This document shows positions 53,933-63,555 of a stretch of 64,000 nucleotides of DNA, piece by piece. Below the pieces are notes generated by a model, which saw only the letters and a program-made list of their open reading frames with translations, did no database searches and was not told the origin of the DNA. Each line of letters begins with the position of its first letter. Position 1 is the stretch's first letter. The stretch comes from Pelosinus sp. (GTDB lineage Bacteria > Bacillota > Negativicutes > Propionisporales > Propionisporaceae). Where the stretch lies: NCBI GenBank assembly GCA_021372375.1, contig JAJFUN010000062.1:81567-145566 (forward strand), read 5' to 3'. A program made the translations under genes and the position numbers.

Positions 53933-55551
53933 AAACGCAGGATGTTACCTTTAATGATCTAAACTGGAAAATCGAATATGATGCTGATCGCTGTACCATG
54001 TGCGGCAGCTGTGTAGCCGTATGCACTTTCGGGGCCATTGAAGTAGTTGCCGAACGTCGCTCAAAGACAGTTTCCAAAGGACACCAGCCAGATCCTACGC
54101 AGCAGCACCAGGCTGTGCCTGTAATTAAACAAAAAAATGGCGCCGCTAATGCCTGTGTAGGCTGCGGGATATGTGAAAAAATCTGTCCTAACAGGGCTAT
54201 TCACCCTGTGCGCAATACTGACTCCCGCGGTACGCTGGTTTCCCGCAGCGGTTCACCGATTAAACGCGGCGGACGCACCAATCTTAATGCCGACCGTACG
54301 CTTGATAAAATTGTCGTCGGCCGTATTTCTCAGATGACTGACCCATCGCTTGATTCGGAGCGTCATACTTTTGATATACTAGCACCGTTTGGCCGTGTTC
54401 TGCCGGCTACTGAGCTGCCTTTTCAATCAGATGGCAGTGAACTCAGCCTTACAGGCAAGACACCGCCGGTAAACTGGATTTATCCGGTTATCTTTAGTGA
54501 CATGTCGATCGGGGCCCTCTCCACCAGAGCGTGGGAAGCTGTTTCCCTGGCTACGGCATATTTAAATGAAAAGCATCATATTCCTGTCCGCATGTCATCA
54601 GGGGAAGGCGGCATGCCGGTAAAACTTATGGAATCAGAATATCTTAAATATACAATACTCCAAATTGCTTCCGGTCATTTTGGCTGGAACCGTATTATCA
54701 AGGCTATGCCGCGGATGAAAGTAGATCCGGCTGGTATTTTGATAAAAATCGGGCAAGGCGCCAAACCAGGTGACGGCGGTCTACTGCCGGCAGCCAAAGT
54801 AGCCGAACATGTTCAGGCTATTCGTGGTGTACCGAAAGCCGACTTAATGTCGCCGCCTAATCATCAAGGCTTATATTCTATTGAAGAATCGGTACAGAAA
54901 ATGTTCTTATCCATGAACGCAGCCTTTAAATTCCGTGTACCTGTAGCCATTAAATGTGCAGCATCAGCTACCTCGGTTTCGGTGTACAACAATTTGTTGC
55001 GTGATCCGTATAAAATTTGCGGCGGCTTCTTTATTGATGGTATTCAAGGCGGTACAGGGGCAGCTAATGAAGTATCTCTTGACCATACAGGACATCATGT
55101 GGTATCCAAAATGCGTGATTGTTATTTGGCGGCTGTTAAGCAGGGTCGTCAGGGGCAGATACCATTATGGGCCGGCGGCGGTCTTGGTATGACCGGCAAC
55201 GCCGCGGCAGATGCTTTCAAAATGATTTGTTTAGGCGCCAACGGTGTATTTATTGGCAAACTTCTTATTCAGCTGTGCGGCTGTGTCGGTAACGAGCATG
55301 GACGCTGCAATTCCTGCAGTACCGGCAAATGTCCGACAGGTATTTGTACTCAGGATCCGCGGCTTGTTAAACGGCTGGATGTTGATAAAGCTGCCCAGAA
55401 TATCGTGGAATATACTTTGGCACTTGATTCTGAGCTTAGAAAATTAATGGCGCCAATCGGTAATAGTTCATTGCCGGTAGGACGCTCGGATGCATTGGTG
55501 ACTACCGATAATGCAGTCGCAAATAAACTAGGCATCCAATACGTATGTTAG
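53920..55551 (+). CDS. glutamate synthase, FMN/ferredoxin-type synthase subunit
   Basis: 543 residues. Two N-terminal 4Fe-4S motifs (CTMCGSCVAVC and CVGCGICEKIC, residues 25-90), then the FMN-binding synthase barrel (SSGEGGMPVKLMES, GQGAKPGDGGLLPA) and a Cys-rich FeS region (CNSCSTGKCPTGICTQ) late. It receives ammonia and 2-oxoglutarate to make glutamate. Lies 13 bases before the GXGXG-beta fusion gene. Confidence 0.92.
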   Translation: METVKTQDVTFNDLNWKIEYDADRCTMCGSCVAVCTFGAIEVVAERRSKTVSKGHQPDPTQQHQAVPVIKQKNGAANACVGCGICEKICPNRAIHPVRNTDSRGTLVSRSGSPIKRGGRTNLNADRTLDKIVVGRISQMTDPSLDSERHTFDILAPFGRVLPATELPFQSDGSELSLTGKTPPVNWIYPVIFSDMSIGALSTRAWEAVSLATAYLNEKHHIPVRMSSGEGGMPVKLMESEYLKYTILQIASGHFGWNRIIKAMPRMKVDPAGILIKIGQGAKPGDGGLLPAAKVAEHVQAIRGVPKADLMSPPNHQGLYSIEESVQKMFLSMNAAFKFRVPVAIKCAASATSVSVYNNLLRDPYKICGGFFIDGIQGGTGAANEVSLDHTGHHVVSKMRDCYLAAVKQGRQGQIPLWAGGGLGMTGNAAADAFKMICLGANGVFIGKLLIQLCGCVGNEHGRCNSCSTGKCPTGICTQDPRLVKRLDVDKAAQNIVEYTLALDSELRKLMAPIGNSSLPVGRSDALVTTDNAVANKLGIQYVC

Positions 55552-55564
55552 GAGGTAGCACGGT

Positions 55565-57895
55565 ATGTTTAAAATAAGTGCAATTAATGGCAACGACCGT
55601 ATGTCAACCCAGGACCTCCTGCAAGCGATTAATGAGGCCCTGGCGCAAGGCGAAACAGAATTTCATATTGATGCAGCAGGTCAGCATGATATTGGCGGCC
55701 CGCTTTGGCATCCAGAAGGAAAACCTTTAAAATTTTATGTAACAAATCCAGGTCAGCGTGTTGGCTCGATGTGCCTTGAAGGTACCGAAATTATCGTGGA
55801 AGGCTCTGCTTCTGCTGATGTGGGCTGGCTGAATGCCGGCGGTAAAATTGTCGTTAAGGGTGATGGCGGCGATACGACAGCCCATTGTGCTGCGCTGGGC
55901 AAAATATATGTAGGCGGCAGAGTTGGCACTCGTTCCGGCTCACTGATGAAACATGATCCGTTATATGAGGCCCCTGAGTTTTGGGTTCTTAAAAACTGCG
56001 GCAGTTTTTCCTTTGAGTTTATGGGCGGCGGGATTGCTGTAGTCTGCGGCTATGACAGCGAAGAATTTGAGTCGGTACTCGGCGATCGCGCCTGTGTCGG
56101 CATGGTTGGCGGCGTACTCTATTTTAGAGGTAGTGCCGCAGGTATATCGAAAAAGGATGCCAAGGTTACCGAACTTGACGACGATGATATTAAGTATCTT
56201 GCGGGAAATATGGACGATTTTCTTACTTCCATTGAGTGTCCGGAATTGAAGGATGAACTTACCGACTGGTCTGACTGGCATAAAGTTGTAGCGCTGACAT
56301 ACGAAGAACGTCCGAAAAAAGCCAATGTAAAGATGGCTGATTTCCGTACCGGCAATTGGGTACCGGGCGGCATTTTCAGTGACGTATGTAATGATGACTA
56401 TGTTGTTAACGGCGTGGTTGTAAAAGGTCTTTATCGTCAGCGTGTGCCTGTATGGGAAAATGCTAAGTATGCCGCACCCTGCGAATTTAATTGTCCGGCG
56501 TCTATTCCGTCTCAGCAGAGGTTTAATTTGTTGCGGGAAGGAAAAATAAAGGAAGCATATAAGCTGGTACTTGAATATACGCCTTTCTCCGGTTCGGTCT
56601 GCGGCAGCGTTTGCCCTAATTTGTGTATGGGCGGATGTACCCGCGGTGAGATTGATATTTCGGCGCAAATTGGCAAGTTAGGTACGTATTCTTTGGATGA
56701 AACGTTACAAGGTCCAGAGAAAGCTACAGGCAAAACAGTAGCTGTTATCGGCGGCGGTGCAGCCGGTCTTACTATGGCCTGGCAGCTTAGCCGAAAAGGT
56801 CATAAAGTTACGGTATTTGAAGCCGAGGCGAAAATGGGCGGTAAGATGGAACTTGTAATTCCCCGCTCGCGTCTGCCTGAGGAAACCTTGCAGAAAGAAC
56901 TAAAACGCATTCAGGATATGGGTGTGACGTTTGTTAATAATCATAAAGTGGATGCCAAGCGTTTTGCTGAGCTTAAGCATGAGTTTGATGCAGTAGTGGT
57001 AGCCAGCGGCGGACATATTCCTAAAGTCATTCCATGGCCTGGGTCTGAACGGCTTGTTAAAGGGCTTGACTTTTTGAAAACCATTAACCGCGGTGAGAAG
57101 GCGTCTGTTGGCAAAAGAGTAGTTGTTATTGGCTGCGGTAATTCCGGTATGGACGTAGCGCTGGGCGCTTACCAGATGGGCGCTCAAGAAGTAACATGCG
57201 TAGACGTACAGAAACCAGCGGCTGATCCAAAGGAAATTGCTCATGTAGAAGAATTAGGCGGCAAACTGATGTGGCCTGTATTGACTGAGGAGGTAACAGA
57301 AGAAGGTATTGTTATCCAAGACGGCAAGATAATTAAGGCCGATATGGTCATTATCAGCATTGGTGAAGCGCCGAATTTTGATTATTTGCCGGAGGAGCTT
57401 CCCAAGTTCCGCGGTTGTTTAAAAACTGCTGATAATTTTAGTATTATGGACGGCGTATTTACTGCCGGTGATACCATTAAACCAGGTCGTCTGGTAGATG
57501 CTATTGGCGCGGCGAATAAGGCAGCCAGCGCAGTTGATGCGTATTTAAATAGTACTGCTTATGAAGCAGTGACGGACAAGGAGAGAATTCCGGCTAACCG
57601 CTTAAGTACTGCATATTTTAAAAAGTGTCATACCTGCGAATTGCCTGAAGCAAGTAGTGACCACAATCGTTGTATTAGCTGTGGTACTTGCCGGGATTGT
57701 CATATGTGCTATAAATCTTGTCCGGAAAATGCAATATCACGTGTGCAGAAAGCAGACGGCAGTTTTGAATATGTATCGGATGGCGATAAATGTATTGGCT
57801 GCGGGATTTGCGCCGGGGTTTGTCCGTGCGGTATCTGGTCGATGTATAAAAATGAAGAACCAATTAATATGTATCGGACATACGAGAATAACTAG
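55565..57895 (+). CDS. GXGXG domain fused to glutamate synthase beta subunit, with C-terminal ferredoxin
   Basis: 776 residues. Residues 1-250: beta-helix GXGXG domain (GGKIVVKGDGGD, GRVGTRSGSLM). About 300-370: GltD-type Cys motif (CEFNCPASIPSQQRF, CGSVCPNLCMGGC). FAD motif VIGGGAAGLTMAW and NADPH motif VIGCGNSGMDVA follow. The last 80 residues carry two 4Fe-4S motifs (CISCGTCRDCHMCYKSCP and CIGCGICAGVCPCG). It supplies electrons from NAD(P)H to the synthase. The GXGXG fusion to beta is the notable feature. Confidence 0.92.
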   Translation: MFKISAINGNDRMSTQDLLQAINEALAQGETEFHIDAAGQHDIGGPLWHPEGKPLKFYVTNPGQRVGSMCLEGTEIIVEGSASADVGWLNAGGKIVVKGDGGDTTAHCAALGKIYVGGRVGTRSGSLMKHDPLYEAPEFWVLKNCGSFSFEFMGGGIAVVCGYDSEEFESVLGDRACVGMVGGVLYFRGSAAGISKKDAKVTELDDDDIKYLAGNMDDFLTSIECPELKDELTDWSDWHKVVALTYEERPKKANVKMADFRTGNWVPGGIFSDVCNDDYVVNGVVVKGLYRQRVPVWENAKYAAPCEFNCPASIPSQQRFNLLREGKIKEAYKLVLEYTPFSGSVCGSVCPNLCMGGCTRGEIDISAQIGKLGTYSLDETLQGPEKATGKTVAVIGGGAAGLTMAWQLSRKGHKVTVFEAEAKMGGKMELVIPRSRLPEETLQKELKRIQDMGVTFVNNHKVDAKRFAELKHEFDAVVVASGGHIPKVIPWPGSERLVKGLDFLKTINRGEKASVGKRVVVIGCGNSGMDVALGAYQMGAQEVTCVDVQKPAADPKEIAHVEELGGKLMWPVLTEEVTEEGIVIQDGKIIKADMVIISIGEAPNFDYLPEELPKFRGCLKTADNFSIMDGVFTAGDTIKPGRLVDAIGAANKAASAVDAYLNSTAYEAVTDKERIPANRLSTAYFKKCHTCELPEASSDHNRCISCGTCRDCHMCYKSCPENAISRVQKADGSFEYVSDGDKCIGCGICAGVCPCGIWSMYKNEEPINMYRTYENN

Positions 57896-57916
57896 TAATT
57901 AATATAGTAGCATTAT

Positions 57917-57955
57917 TGAGGGTAGAATTTGTTGAACAAACAGATTCTGCCCTCA
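57917..57955 (+). terminator. terminator of the glutamate synthase operon
   Basis: GAGGGTAGAAT pairs with ATTCTGCCCTC, then ATTTATTTTT. Confidence 0.85.
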
Positions 57956-58035
57956 TTTATTTTTAATATAAGGCGCGTAGGGGAGTGAATATAAAAGGTC
58001 AAGGCAAGATAAACTAAAAGGAATATATAATGTAC

Positions 58036-58077
58036 ACTACAAAAGATATGTGTCTCCCCGATAAATACTTTTGTAGT
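58036..58077. promoter_or_regulatory. inverted repeat, possible operator
   Basis: ACTACAAAAG and CTTTTGTAGT, perfect ten-base arms with a 22-base loop, 21 bases before the livK promoter. There is no T-run, so it is not an obvious terminator. Confidence 0.45.
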
Positions 58078-58097
58078 AAATGCAGAGAAAATTAATA

Positions 58098-58127
58098 TTG
58101 ACATACAATATATCATACTAATATAAT
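58098..58127 (+). promoter_or_regulatory. sigma-A promoter of the first livK
   Basis: TTGACA (58098-58103), 18-base spacer, TATAAT (58122-58127). Confidence 0.8.
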
Positions 58128-58254
58128 ATATTTTATAAACAAAGATACATATCGAAAAAACGATAAGCGGTATTTTAGTGCAAAGATGTAAAGTAAGAAA
58201 GTGTCAATAACTTGTCTGCAAGAAAAAAACTGTGAGGAAAACAGAGGGGGAAAA

Positions 58255-59427
58255 ATGATGTTTAAAAAGGGATTAGGGCTGGCGCTTGGTGCCTGTCTGC
58301 TGACAGGTCTATTTGCAGGCTGCGGCGGAGCCGGCACAGGGGGTTCTGCTAATGAAATTAAAATCGGCGGCAATATTGAGCTGACTGGCGGAGTTGCCAG
58401 TTACGGCAAACAAACCATGAACGGCATTTTGCTGGCATTTAAGGAAGCAAATGCGGCCGGCGGCGTACTTGGCGGGAAAAAACTTGTTTTGGTGCAGGCT
58501 GACAACAAATCCGAAGCCTCGGAAGCCGGCAATGCTATGACCAAACTAATAACGCAGGATAAAGTTGCGGCTGTGTTAGGGCCAGTGGTTAGCGGCAATG
58601 TACTGGCTGTTTCCCAGATTGCCCAAGACAACAAGATACCGATGCTGACTCCTACAGGGACAAATACCAAGATCACCGTTGGGGATGATGGTAAAGTGCA
58701 GCAATATGCATTTCGCAGCTGCTTTATTGATCCGTTCCAGGGCAAAGTAATGGCCAACTTTGCGGCTAAAAGCTTAAAAGTAGCTAAAGCCGTTATTTAT
58801 ATGGACAGCAGTTCAGATTATTCCAAGGGATTGGCAGATGCTTTTTCTGATACATTTATGCAAAATGGCGGTACGATTATCGGCAAAGAAGCCTTTTTGC
58901 AAAAGGATCAGGATTTTAAATCAGCCTTAACTAAAATTAAAGCCATGAACCCGGAAGTTGTGTTTATTCCTGCTTACTATGAAGAAGTAGGGAAGATTGT
59001 AAAACAAGCGCGTGAACTTGGCATTAGTTGTCCGATTATTGGTACTGACGGCTGGGATAACTCCAAACTAGTGGAAGTAGCCGGCGCCGATGCGTTAAAC
59101 AATACTTTCTTTAGTAATCACTATTCGTCACAGGATACCGATCCGCGGGTGGTCAAATTTGTGGAAAGCTACAAGAAAGAATATAACGAAGAGCCTAGTG
59201 CTCTTTCGGCCCTTGGTTATGATGGGGCGCTGATGATTATTGACGCAATTAAACGGGCTAATAGTGCTGAGCCGGAAAAAATCAGAGAAGCCTTGGAAAA
59301 GACTAAGGATTTGCAGGTTGTCACAGGCATTTTGACATTAGATGCCAGCCATAATCCTGTCAAGAGTGCTGTAGTTATTGAAATGAAAGATGGCAAACAG
59401 ACCTTTAAGGAAAAAGTAAATCCATAA
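58255..59427 (+). CDS. livK: branched-chain amino acid ABC transporter, substrate-binding lipoprotein (first copy)
   Basis: 390 residues. Signal and lipobox LLTGLFAGC near residue 20, then a Leu/Ile/Val-binding fold (GGNIELTGGVASYGKQTMNG and ADNKSEASEAGNAM). It captures branched-chain amino acids outside the inner membrane. AGAGGGGG precedes two adjacent ATGs at 58255 and 58258; either may be used. It is about 60% similar by eye to the second copy and has its own promoter and terminator. Confidence 0.92.
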   Translation: MMFKKGLGLALGACLLTGLFAGCGGAGTGGSANEIKIGGNIELTGGVASYGKQTMNGILLAFKEANAAGGVLGGKKLVLVQADNKSEASEAGNAMTKLITQDKVAAVLGPVVSGNVLAVSQIAQDNKIPMLTPTGTNTKITVGDDGKVQQYAFRSCFIDPFQGKVMANFAAKSLKVAKAVIYMDSSSDYSKGLADAFSDTFMQNGGTIIGKEAFLQKDQDFKSALTKIKAMNPEVVFIPAYYEEVGKIVKQARELGISCPIIGTDGWDNSKLVEVAGADALNNTFFSNHYSSQDTDPRVVKFVESYKKEYNEEPSALSALGYDGALMIIDAIKRANSAEPEKIREALEKTKDLQVVTGILTLDASHNPVKSAVVIEMKDGKQTFKEKVNP

Positions 59428-59454
59428 TAGTAAATATTGGTTGTGTACATGGTG

Positions 59455-59485
59455 AGGGGATAGGGCATACAGTTCTATCCCTTAT
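59455..59485 (+). terminator. terminator after the first livK
   Basis: AGGGGATAG pairs with CTATCCCTT, followed by ATTT. Confidence 0.65.
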
Positions 59486-59542
59486 TTAAGTAAATGTACT
59501 CGTAACAAGGACAAATAGATAGATAGTCCTGCAGATAGAGAC

Positions 59543-59571
59543 TTGACAGACCTTCTGTGTACCCATATAAT
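59543..59571 (+). promoter_or_regulatory. consensus sigma-A promoter of the second livK
   Basis: TTGACA (59543-59548), exactly 17 bases, TATAAT (59566-59571). Confidence 0.88.
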
Positions 59572-59630
59572 AGACATTATGTACGATATATAGATACATG
59601 AACGGAATTCAATATGAGTGGAGGATGCGA

Positions 59631-60800
59631 ATGGTTACGAAAAAATTTAAAAAAGTGCTGGCTTTATTTGCGGTAGCTGCATTGACAGCATCGCTGACGG
59701 CAGGTTGCGGCGGCCAATCCAGTAATGAAATTAAGCTGGGGGCCAACCTCGAGATGACAGGCAGTAATGCAACATTTGGACAATCAGCCACAAATGGCGC
59801 CAAGCTGGCGATTAAGCAAGTAAATGCTAAGGGCGGTGTACTTGGTAAGCAGCTTTCCTTAGTTGTCGCAGATAACAAAAGTGAAGCGGCCGAAGCGGCT
59901 AATGCCATGCAAAAACTGATTACGCAGGATAAGGCACTGGCGATTATTGCTCCAATAGCCTCTTCTAGTGTAATTGCCGGGGCGCAGGTAAACATGGATA
60001 ATAAGGTGCTGGCGATTAGTCCGACAGCCTCCAATCCGAATGTAACAGTAGATCCGACTACCGGCAAAGTACGGGATTTCCTATTCCGGGCAGCCTTTAT
60101 TGATCCTTTCCAGGGATCGGTTATGGCCAACTTTGCAACCAAATCCTTAAACGGCAAAACAGCTGCTATTTATATTGATAATTCCAGTGATTATGCGAAA
60201 GGTCTTGGTAAATTCTTTAAGGAAACCTTTGAAAAAAATGGCGGCCAGGTTGCTATTGAAGAAGCTTATTTAGCTAAAGATACCGATTTTAAAGCCACCT
60301 TGACCAAAATTAAAGCAGCCAATCCTGATGTGCTGTTTGTACCAGGCTACTATCAGGAAGTGGGGATGATTGTTAAACAAGCGCGTGAGATGGGGCTGAT
60401 GATGCCTATTTTGGGCGGCGACGGCTGGGATTCCGCCAAACTGCCGGAAATTGCCGGTGCACAGGCGCTTAACAATACTTTCTTTGCTAATCATTATTCA
60501 CCGGATGACAATAGTCCGGCAATCAAAACTTTTGTTGAAGCCTACAAACAAGAATATGGTCAGACGCCGGATGCCTTTGCCGCACTTTCGTACGATGCCA
60601 CAATGATGGTTATCGAAGCTATTAAACGGGCTAATTCTGAGGATACGGTAAAGATTAAGGATGAGCTGGCTAAAACTAAAGATTATGCGGCCGTATCCGG
60701 TACTATTACCCTGAATGAAATGCATGATGCTGTGAAGAGTGCCGTAATTATTGAAATGAAAGACGGCAAACAGACCTTTAAGGAAAAGATTAATCCTTAA
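59631..60800 (+). CDS. livK: branched-chain amino acid ABC transporter, substrate-binding lipoprotein (second copy)
   Basis: 389 residues. Basic start MVTKKFKKVL, lipobox ASLTAGC, and the same Leu/Ile/Val-binding fold (GANLEMTGSNATFGQSATNG). Tandem paralogue of the previous gene, with the same C-terminal MKDGKQTFKEKINP. Start at 59631 after TGGAGGA. Immediately ahead of the transporter membrane and ATPase genes. Confidence 0.92.
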   Translation: MVTKKFKKVLALFAVAALTASLTAGCGGQSSNEIKLGANLEMTGSNATFGQSATNGAKLAIKQVNAKGGVLGKQLSLVVADNKSEAAEAANAMQKLITQDKALAIIAPIASSSVIAGAQVNMDNKVLAISPTASNPNVTVDPTTGKVRDFLFRAAFIDPFQGSVMANFATKSLNGKTAAIYIDNSSDYAKGLGKFFKETFEKNGGQVAIEEAYLAKDTDFKATLTKIKAANPDVLFVPGYYQEVGMIVKQAREMGLMMPILGGDGWDSAKLPEIAGAQALNNTFFANHYSPDDNSPAIKTFVEAYKQEYGQTPDAFAALSYDATMMVIEAIKRANSEDTVKIKDELAKTKDYAAVSGTITLNEMHDAVKSAVIIEMKDGKQTFKEKINP

Positions 60801-60860
60801 GTGAACATAAATCAGCCGCAATGATGAGGCAAAACGCTTGACGGCAGGTTTTTTGAGATG

Positions 60861-60892
60861 AAGGGATAAGGCTACTGTCTTATCCCTTTTTA
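60861..60892 (+). terminator. weak terminator between livK and livH
   Basis: AAGGGATAAG pairs with CTTATCCCTT, then T5. Partial termination here would lower transporter expression relative to the binding protein. Confidence 0.75.
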
Positions 60893-60940
60893 TAGATTAT
60901 ATATACTAAATGATGTGAAATTTTTGGAGGGAGAGAAGAT

Positions 60941-61831
60941 ATGGAATCGTTTTTTCATCAACTGATTCAGCAACTGATTAATGGCATATCGCTAGGCAGC
61001 ATTTACGCTTTGATTGCGCTTGGTTATACCATGGTATACGGAATTATGAAGCTAATCAATTTTGCCCACGGGGATGTCTATATGGTGGGGGCATACTTTG
61101 GCTTTTTTGCTACAACTGTACTGCACCTTTCGTTTGTGCCTGCACTCATTGTGGCCATGATAGGAGCAGGGCTTTTAGGCATGTTTATTGAGCGGGCAGC
61201 TTATCGGCCGCTCAGAGATGCACCAAAAATTGCCGTGCTGATTACTGCAATTGGCGTATCGCTGCTGCTAGAGTATGGCGGGATGCTGTTAGTGACGCCG
61301 CAGCCGCGGACTTTTCCAAAAGTCTTTGAAGCGGTAACGTATAACATTGGCGGGATTGTTGTCAATAGTCAGCAAATCGTTATTCTGGTAGTATCCATTT
61401 TGTTAATGGTTATTTTGACATATGTTGTTAATCGGACTATGATTGGTAAAGCCATGCGGGCCGCATCTTTTGATATGGATGCTGCACGGTTAATGGGGAT
61501 TAACGTGGATCAAGTTGTTTCGTTTACCTTTGGAATTGGTTCGGCGCTTGCCGGCGCCGGCGGTGTATTAGTTGGCGTATATTATAACTCCATTGATCCT
61601 TTGATGGGCATTATGCCAGGGCTGAAGGCCTTTGTGGCTGCGGTACTTGGCGGTATCGGCATTATTCCCGGCGCGATGATTGGTGGGGTAATCCTTGGGG
61701 TTATTGAGGCGCTTGTCAGTGGTTTTATTTCTTCGACTTTCCGGGATGCAGCAGCCTTTGGCATTTTGATTTTGATTTTGCTGTTTAAGCCATCAGGTAT
61801 CCTTGGTAAAAACGTACGTGAGAAAGTGTAG
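60941..61831 (+). CDS. livH: branched-chain amino acid ABC transporter permease LivH
   Basis: 296 residues, about eight transmembrane helices. N-terminal LINGISLGSIYALIALGYTMVYG and the Asn-Phe-Ala-His motif NFAHGDVYMVGAY are typical LivH. C-terminal LLFKPSGILGKNVREKV. Partner of LivM in the membrane. GGAGGGAGAG lies before the ATG. Confidence 0.95.
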   Translation: MESFFHQLIQQLINGISLGSIYALIALGYTMVYGIMKLINFAHGDVYMVGAYFGFFATTVLHLSFVPALIVAMIGAGLLGMFIERAAYRPLRDAPKIAVLITAIGVSLLLEYGGMLLVTPQPRTFPKVFEAVTYNIGGIVVNSQQIVILVVSILLMVILTYVVNRTMIGKAMRAASFDMDAARLMGINVDQVVSFTFGIGSALAGAGGVLVGVYYNSIDPLMGIMPGLKAFVAAVLGGIGIIPGAMIGGVILGVIEALVSGFISSTFRDAAAFGILILILLFKPSGILGKNVREKV

Positions 61832-61841
61832 GTGACATCAT

Positions 61842-62804
61842 ATGAAAACAAAGACAAAAAACGATTTGCTGTCACTGGGTGCTTGCTTTGTGGTTTATGC
61901 AATCATACAGGCCCTGATTACCTTTGGTGTGATTGGCCAGTTCTGGCAGTTAAATATTGTATTGATTGGTATCAACATTATTTTGGCAGTGAGCCTCAAT
62001 TTAATTAATGGTTTTACCGGGCAGTTTTCGATTGGACATGCTGGCTTTATGGCAGTAGGTGCCTACTTAGGCGCTGTGCTGACAGTTAAAATGCATTTAC
62101 CGTTTATTGTCGCTATTTTAGGCGGCGCCTTAGCCGCAGGGTTCCTTGGTTTTGTTATAGGTCTGCCGACACTCAGACTGTCTGGTGACTATTTGGCCAT
62201 TGCCACATTAGGCTTAGGCGAGATTATTCGTATTACCATTTTGAATATTCCGTATGTAGGCGGCGCTTCCGGTTTTATGGGTATTCCGCGTTATACTACC
62301 TTTACTTGGCTATTCTTTTTAACGGTATTTACCGTCTTCTTTGTGAAAAACTTTATTAATTCCACACATGGTCGAGCGTGTATTTCTATTCGTGAAAATG
62401 AGATTGCCGCCGAAGCCATGGGAATTGATACTACCCGTTACAAGGTATTGGCATTTACGATAGGCGCAGCGTTTGCCGGGGTAGCAGGGGCTTTATTTTC
62501 CCATTACTTCTATATTGCTCATCCGGCGTCGTTTACTTTTATGCGATCTTTCGATATTTTGACTATGGTAGTATTAGGAGGACTGGGCAGTATTACCGGC
62601 TCTATTGCCGGTGCGGTGCTGCTGACGTTTATCTCTGCTGCCCTTGCCAGCTATCCTGAATGGCGTATGGTAATTTACTCGCTTTCCCTGATTATCCTTA
62701 TGATTTACCGTCCGCAGGGGCTGTTTGGCAATAAGGAATTTAGCTTGAAAATGTTTAGTCGGTTGACTGGAGGTGGCAAACGTGGCACTGCTCAAGGCAA
62801 GTAA
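61842..62804 (+). CDS. livM: branched-chain amino acid ABC transporter permease LivM
   Basis: 320 residues, about ten transmembrane helices. Motifs NLINGFTGQFSIGHAGFMAVGAY and LRLSGDYLAIATLGLGEIIRI identify LivM. Lies 10 bases after livH and overlaps livG by 23 bases. Confidence 0.95.
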   Translation: MKTKTKNDLLSLGACFVVYAIIQALITFGVIGQFWQLNIVLIGINIILAVSLNLINGFTGQFSIGHAGFMAVGAYLGAVLTVKMHLPFIVAILGGALAAGFLGFVIGLPTLRLSGDYLAIATLGLGEIIRITILNIPYVGGASGFMGIPRYTTFTWLFFLTVFTVFFVKNFINSTHGRACISIRENEIAAEAMGIDTTRYKVLAFTIGAAFAGVAGALFSHYFYIAHPASFTFMRSFDILTMVVLGGLGSITGSIAGAVLLTFISAALASYPEWRMVIYSLSLIILMIYRPQGLFGNKEFSLKMFSRLTGGGKRGTAQGK

Positions 62805-63555
62805 ATTAGAAAAAGTATTTGGGGGGCTGCGGGCGGTTTCCAATTTTGATATGGAAATAAACCCGGGTGAACTCATTGGCCTTATTGGTCCTAACGGTGC
62901 GGGTAAGACGACTGCTTTTAACTTATTGACGGGCGTATATCAGCCGACCAGCGGGCAGATTGAATTTGATGGCAGCAGTGTACTGGGGTTCAAGCCGTAT
63001 CAGATTACGCAGCGCGGTGTTGCTCGGACCTTTCAGAATATCCGCTTGTTTGCCGATTTAACCGTACTTGATAATGTAAAAATTGCGTATCATTTTCATG
63101 TAAAATATGGTCTTTGGGAGTCCATCTTCCGCTTTGGCCGCTATTTTAAGGAAGAAGAAGAGATTGAAAAAAAAGCTATTCGTTTTTTGGAAATCTTTAA
63201 TCTAGCGGATAAGAAGGATGAAATTGCCAGAAATCTGCCGTACGGGGAGCAGCGTCGTCTGGAAATTGCCAGAGCACTTGCGGCGCAGCCCAAACTGCTG
63301 CTCTTAGATGAACCGGCAGCAGGCATGAACCCGCAGGAAACACAGCAGCTTATGGAAATGATTCGCTGGATTCGTAAAGAATTTAATTTGACGATACTCC
63401 TTATTGAACATGATATGAGTTTGGTAATGGGAGTTTGCGAACGCATTTATGTGCTGGAATACGGCAGCATTATTGCGCATGGCACTCCGCATGAAATAAA
63501 AAATAATCCGCGTGTCATCGAGGCCTACCTCGGCGAGGAGGTACAAGAATGTTAA
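62782..63555 (+). CDS. livG: branched-chain amino acid ABC transporter ATPase LivG
   Basis: 257 residues. Walker A GPNGAGKTT near residue 38, ABC signature LPYGEQRRLEIA, Walker B LLLLDEPAAGMNP, His switch LIEHDMSLVM. GTG start at 62782 after GGAGGTGG, inside the livM 3' end. Overlaps livF by seven bases. Confidence 0.94.
   Translation: MALLKASKLEKVFGGLRAVSNFDMEINPGELIGLIGPNGAGKTTAFNLLTGVYQPTSGQIEFDGSSVLGFKPYQITQRGVARTFQNIRLFADLTVLDNVKIAYHFHVKYGLWESIFRFGRYFKEEEEIEKKAIRFLEIFNLADKKDEIARNLPYGEQRRLEIARALAAQPKLLLLDEPAAGMNPQETQQLMEMIRWIRKEFNLTILLIEHDMSLVMGVCERIYVLEYGSIIAHGTPHEIKNNPRVIEAYLGEEVQEC

Larger units (their letters stand above)
57896..58254. other. gene-free stretch before the first livK
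   Basis: Contains a terminator (57917-57955), a ten-base-arm inverted repeat (58036-58077), and a sigma-A promoter (58098-58127). Confidence 0.7.

Noticed and set aside
55961..56668. 235-codon open frame antisense to the GXGXG-beta fusion gene
   Set aside because: Complete overlap with a well-supported gene on the other strand; low-complexity composition.
58150..58215. AAGAAAGTGTCAATAAC resembling the structured repeat
   Set aside because: The short match lacks the second stem half and the small hairpin.
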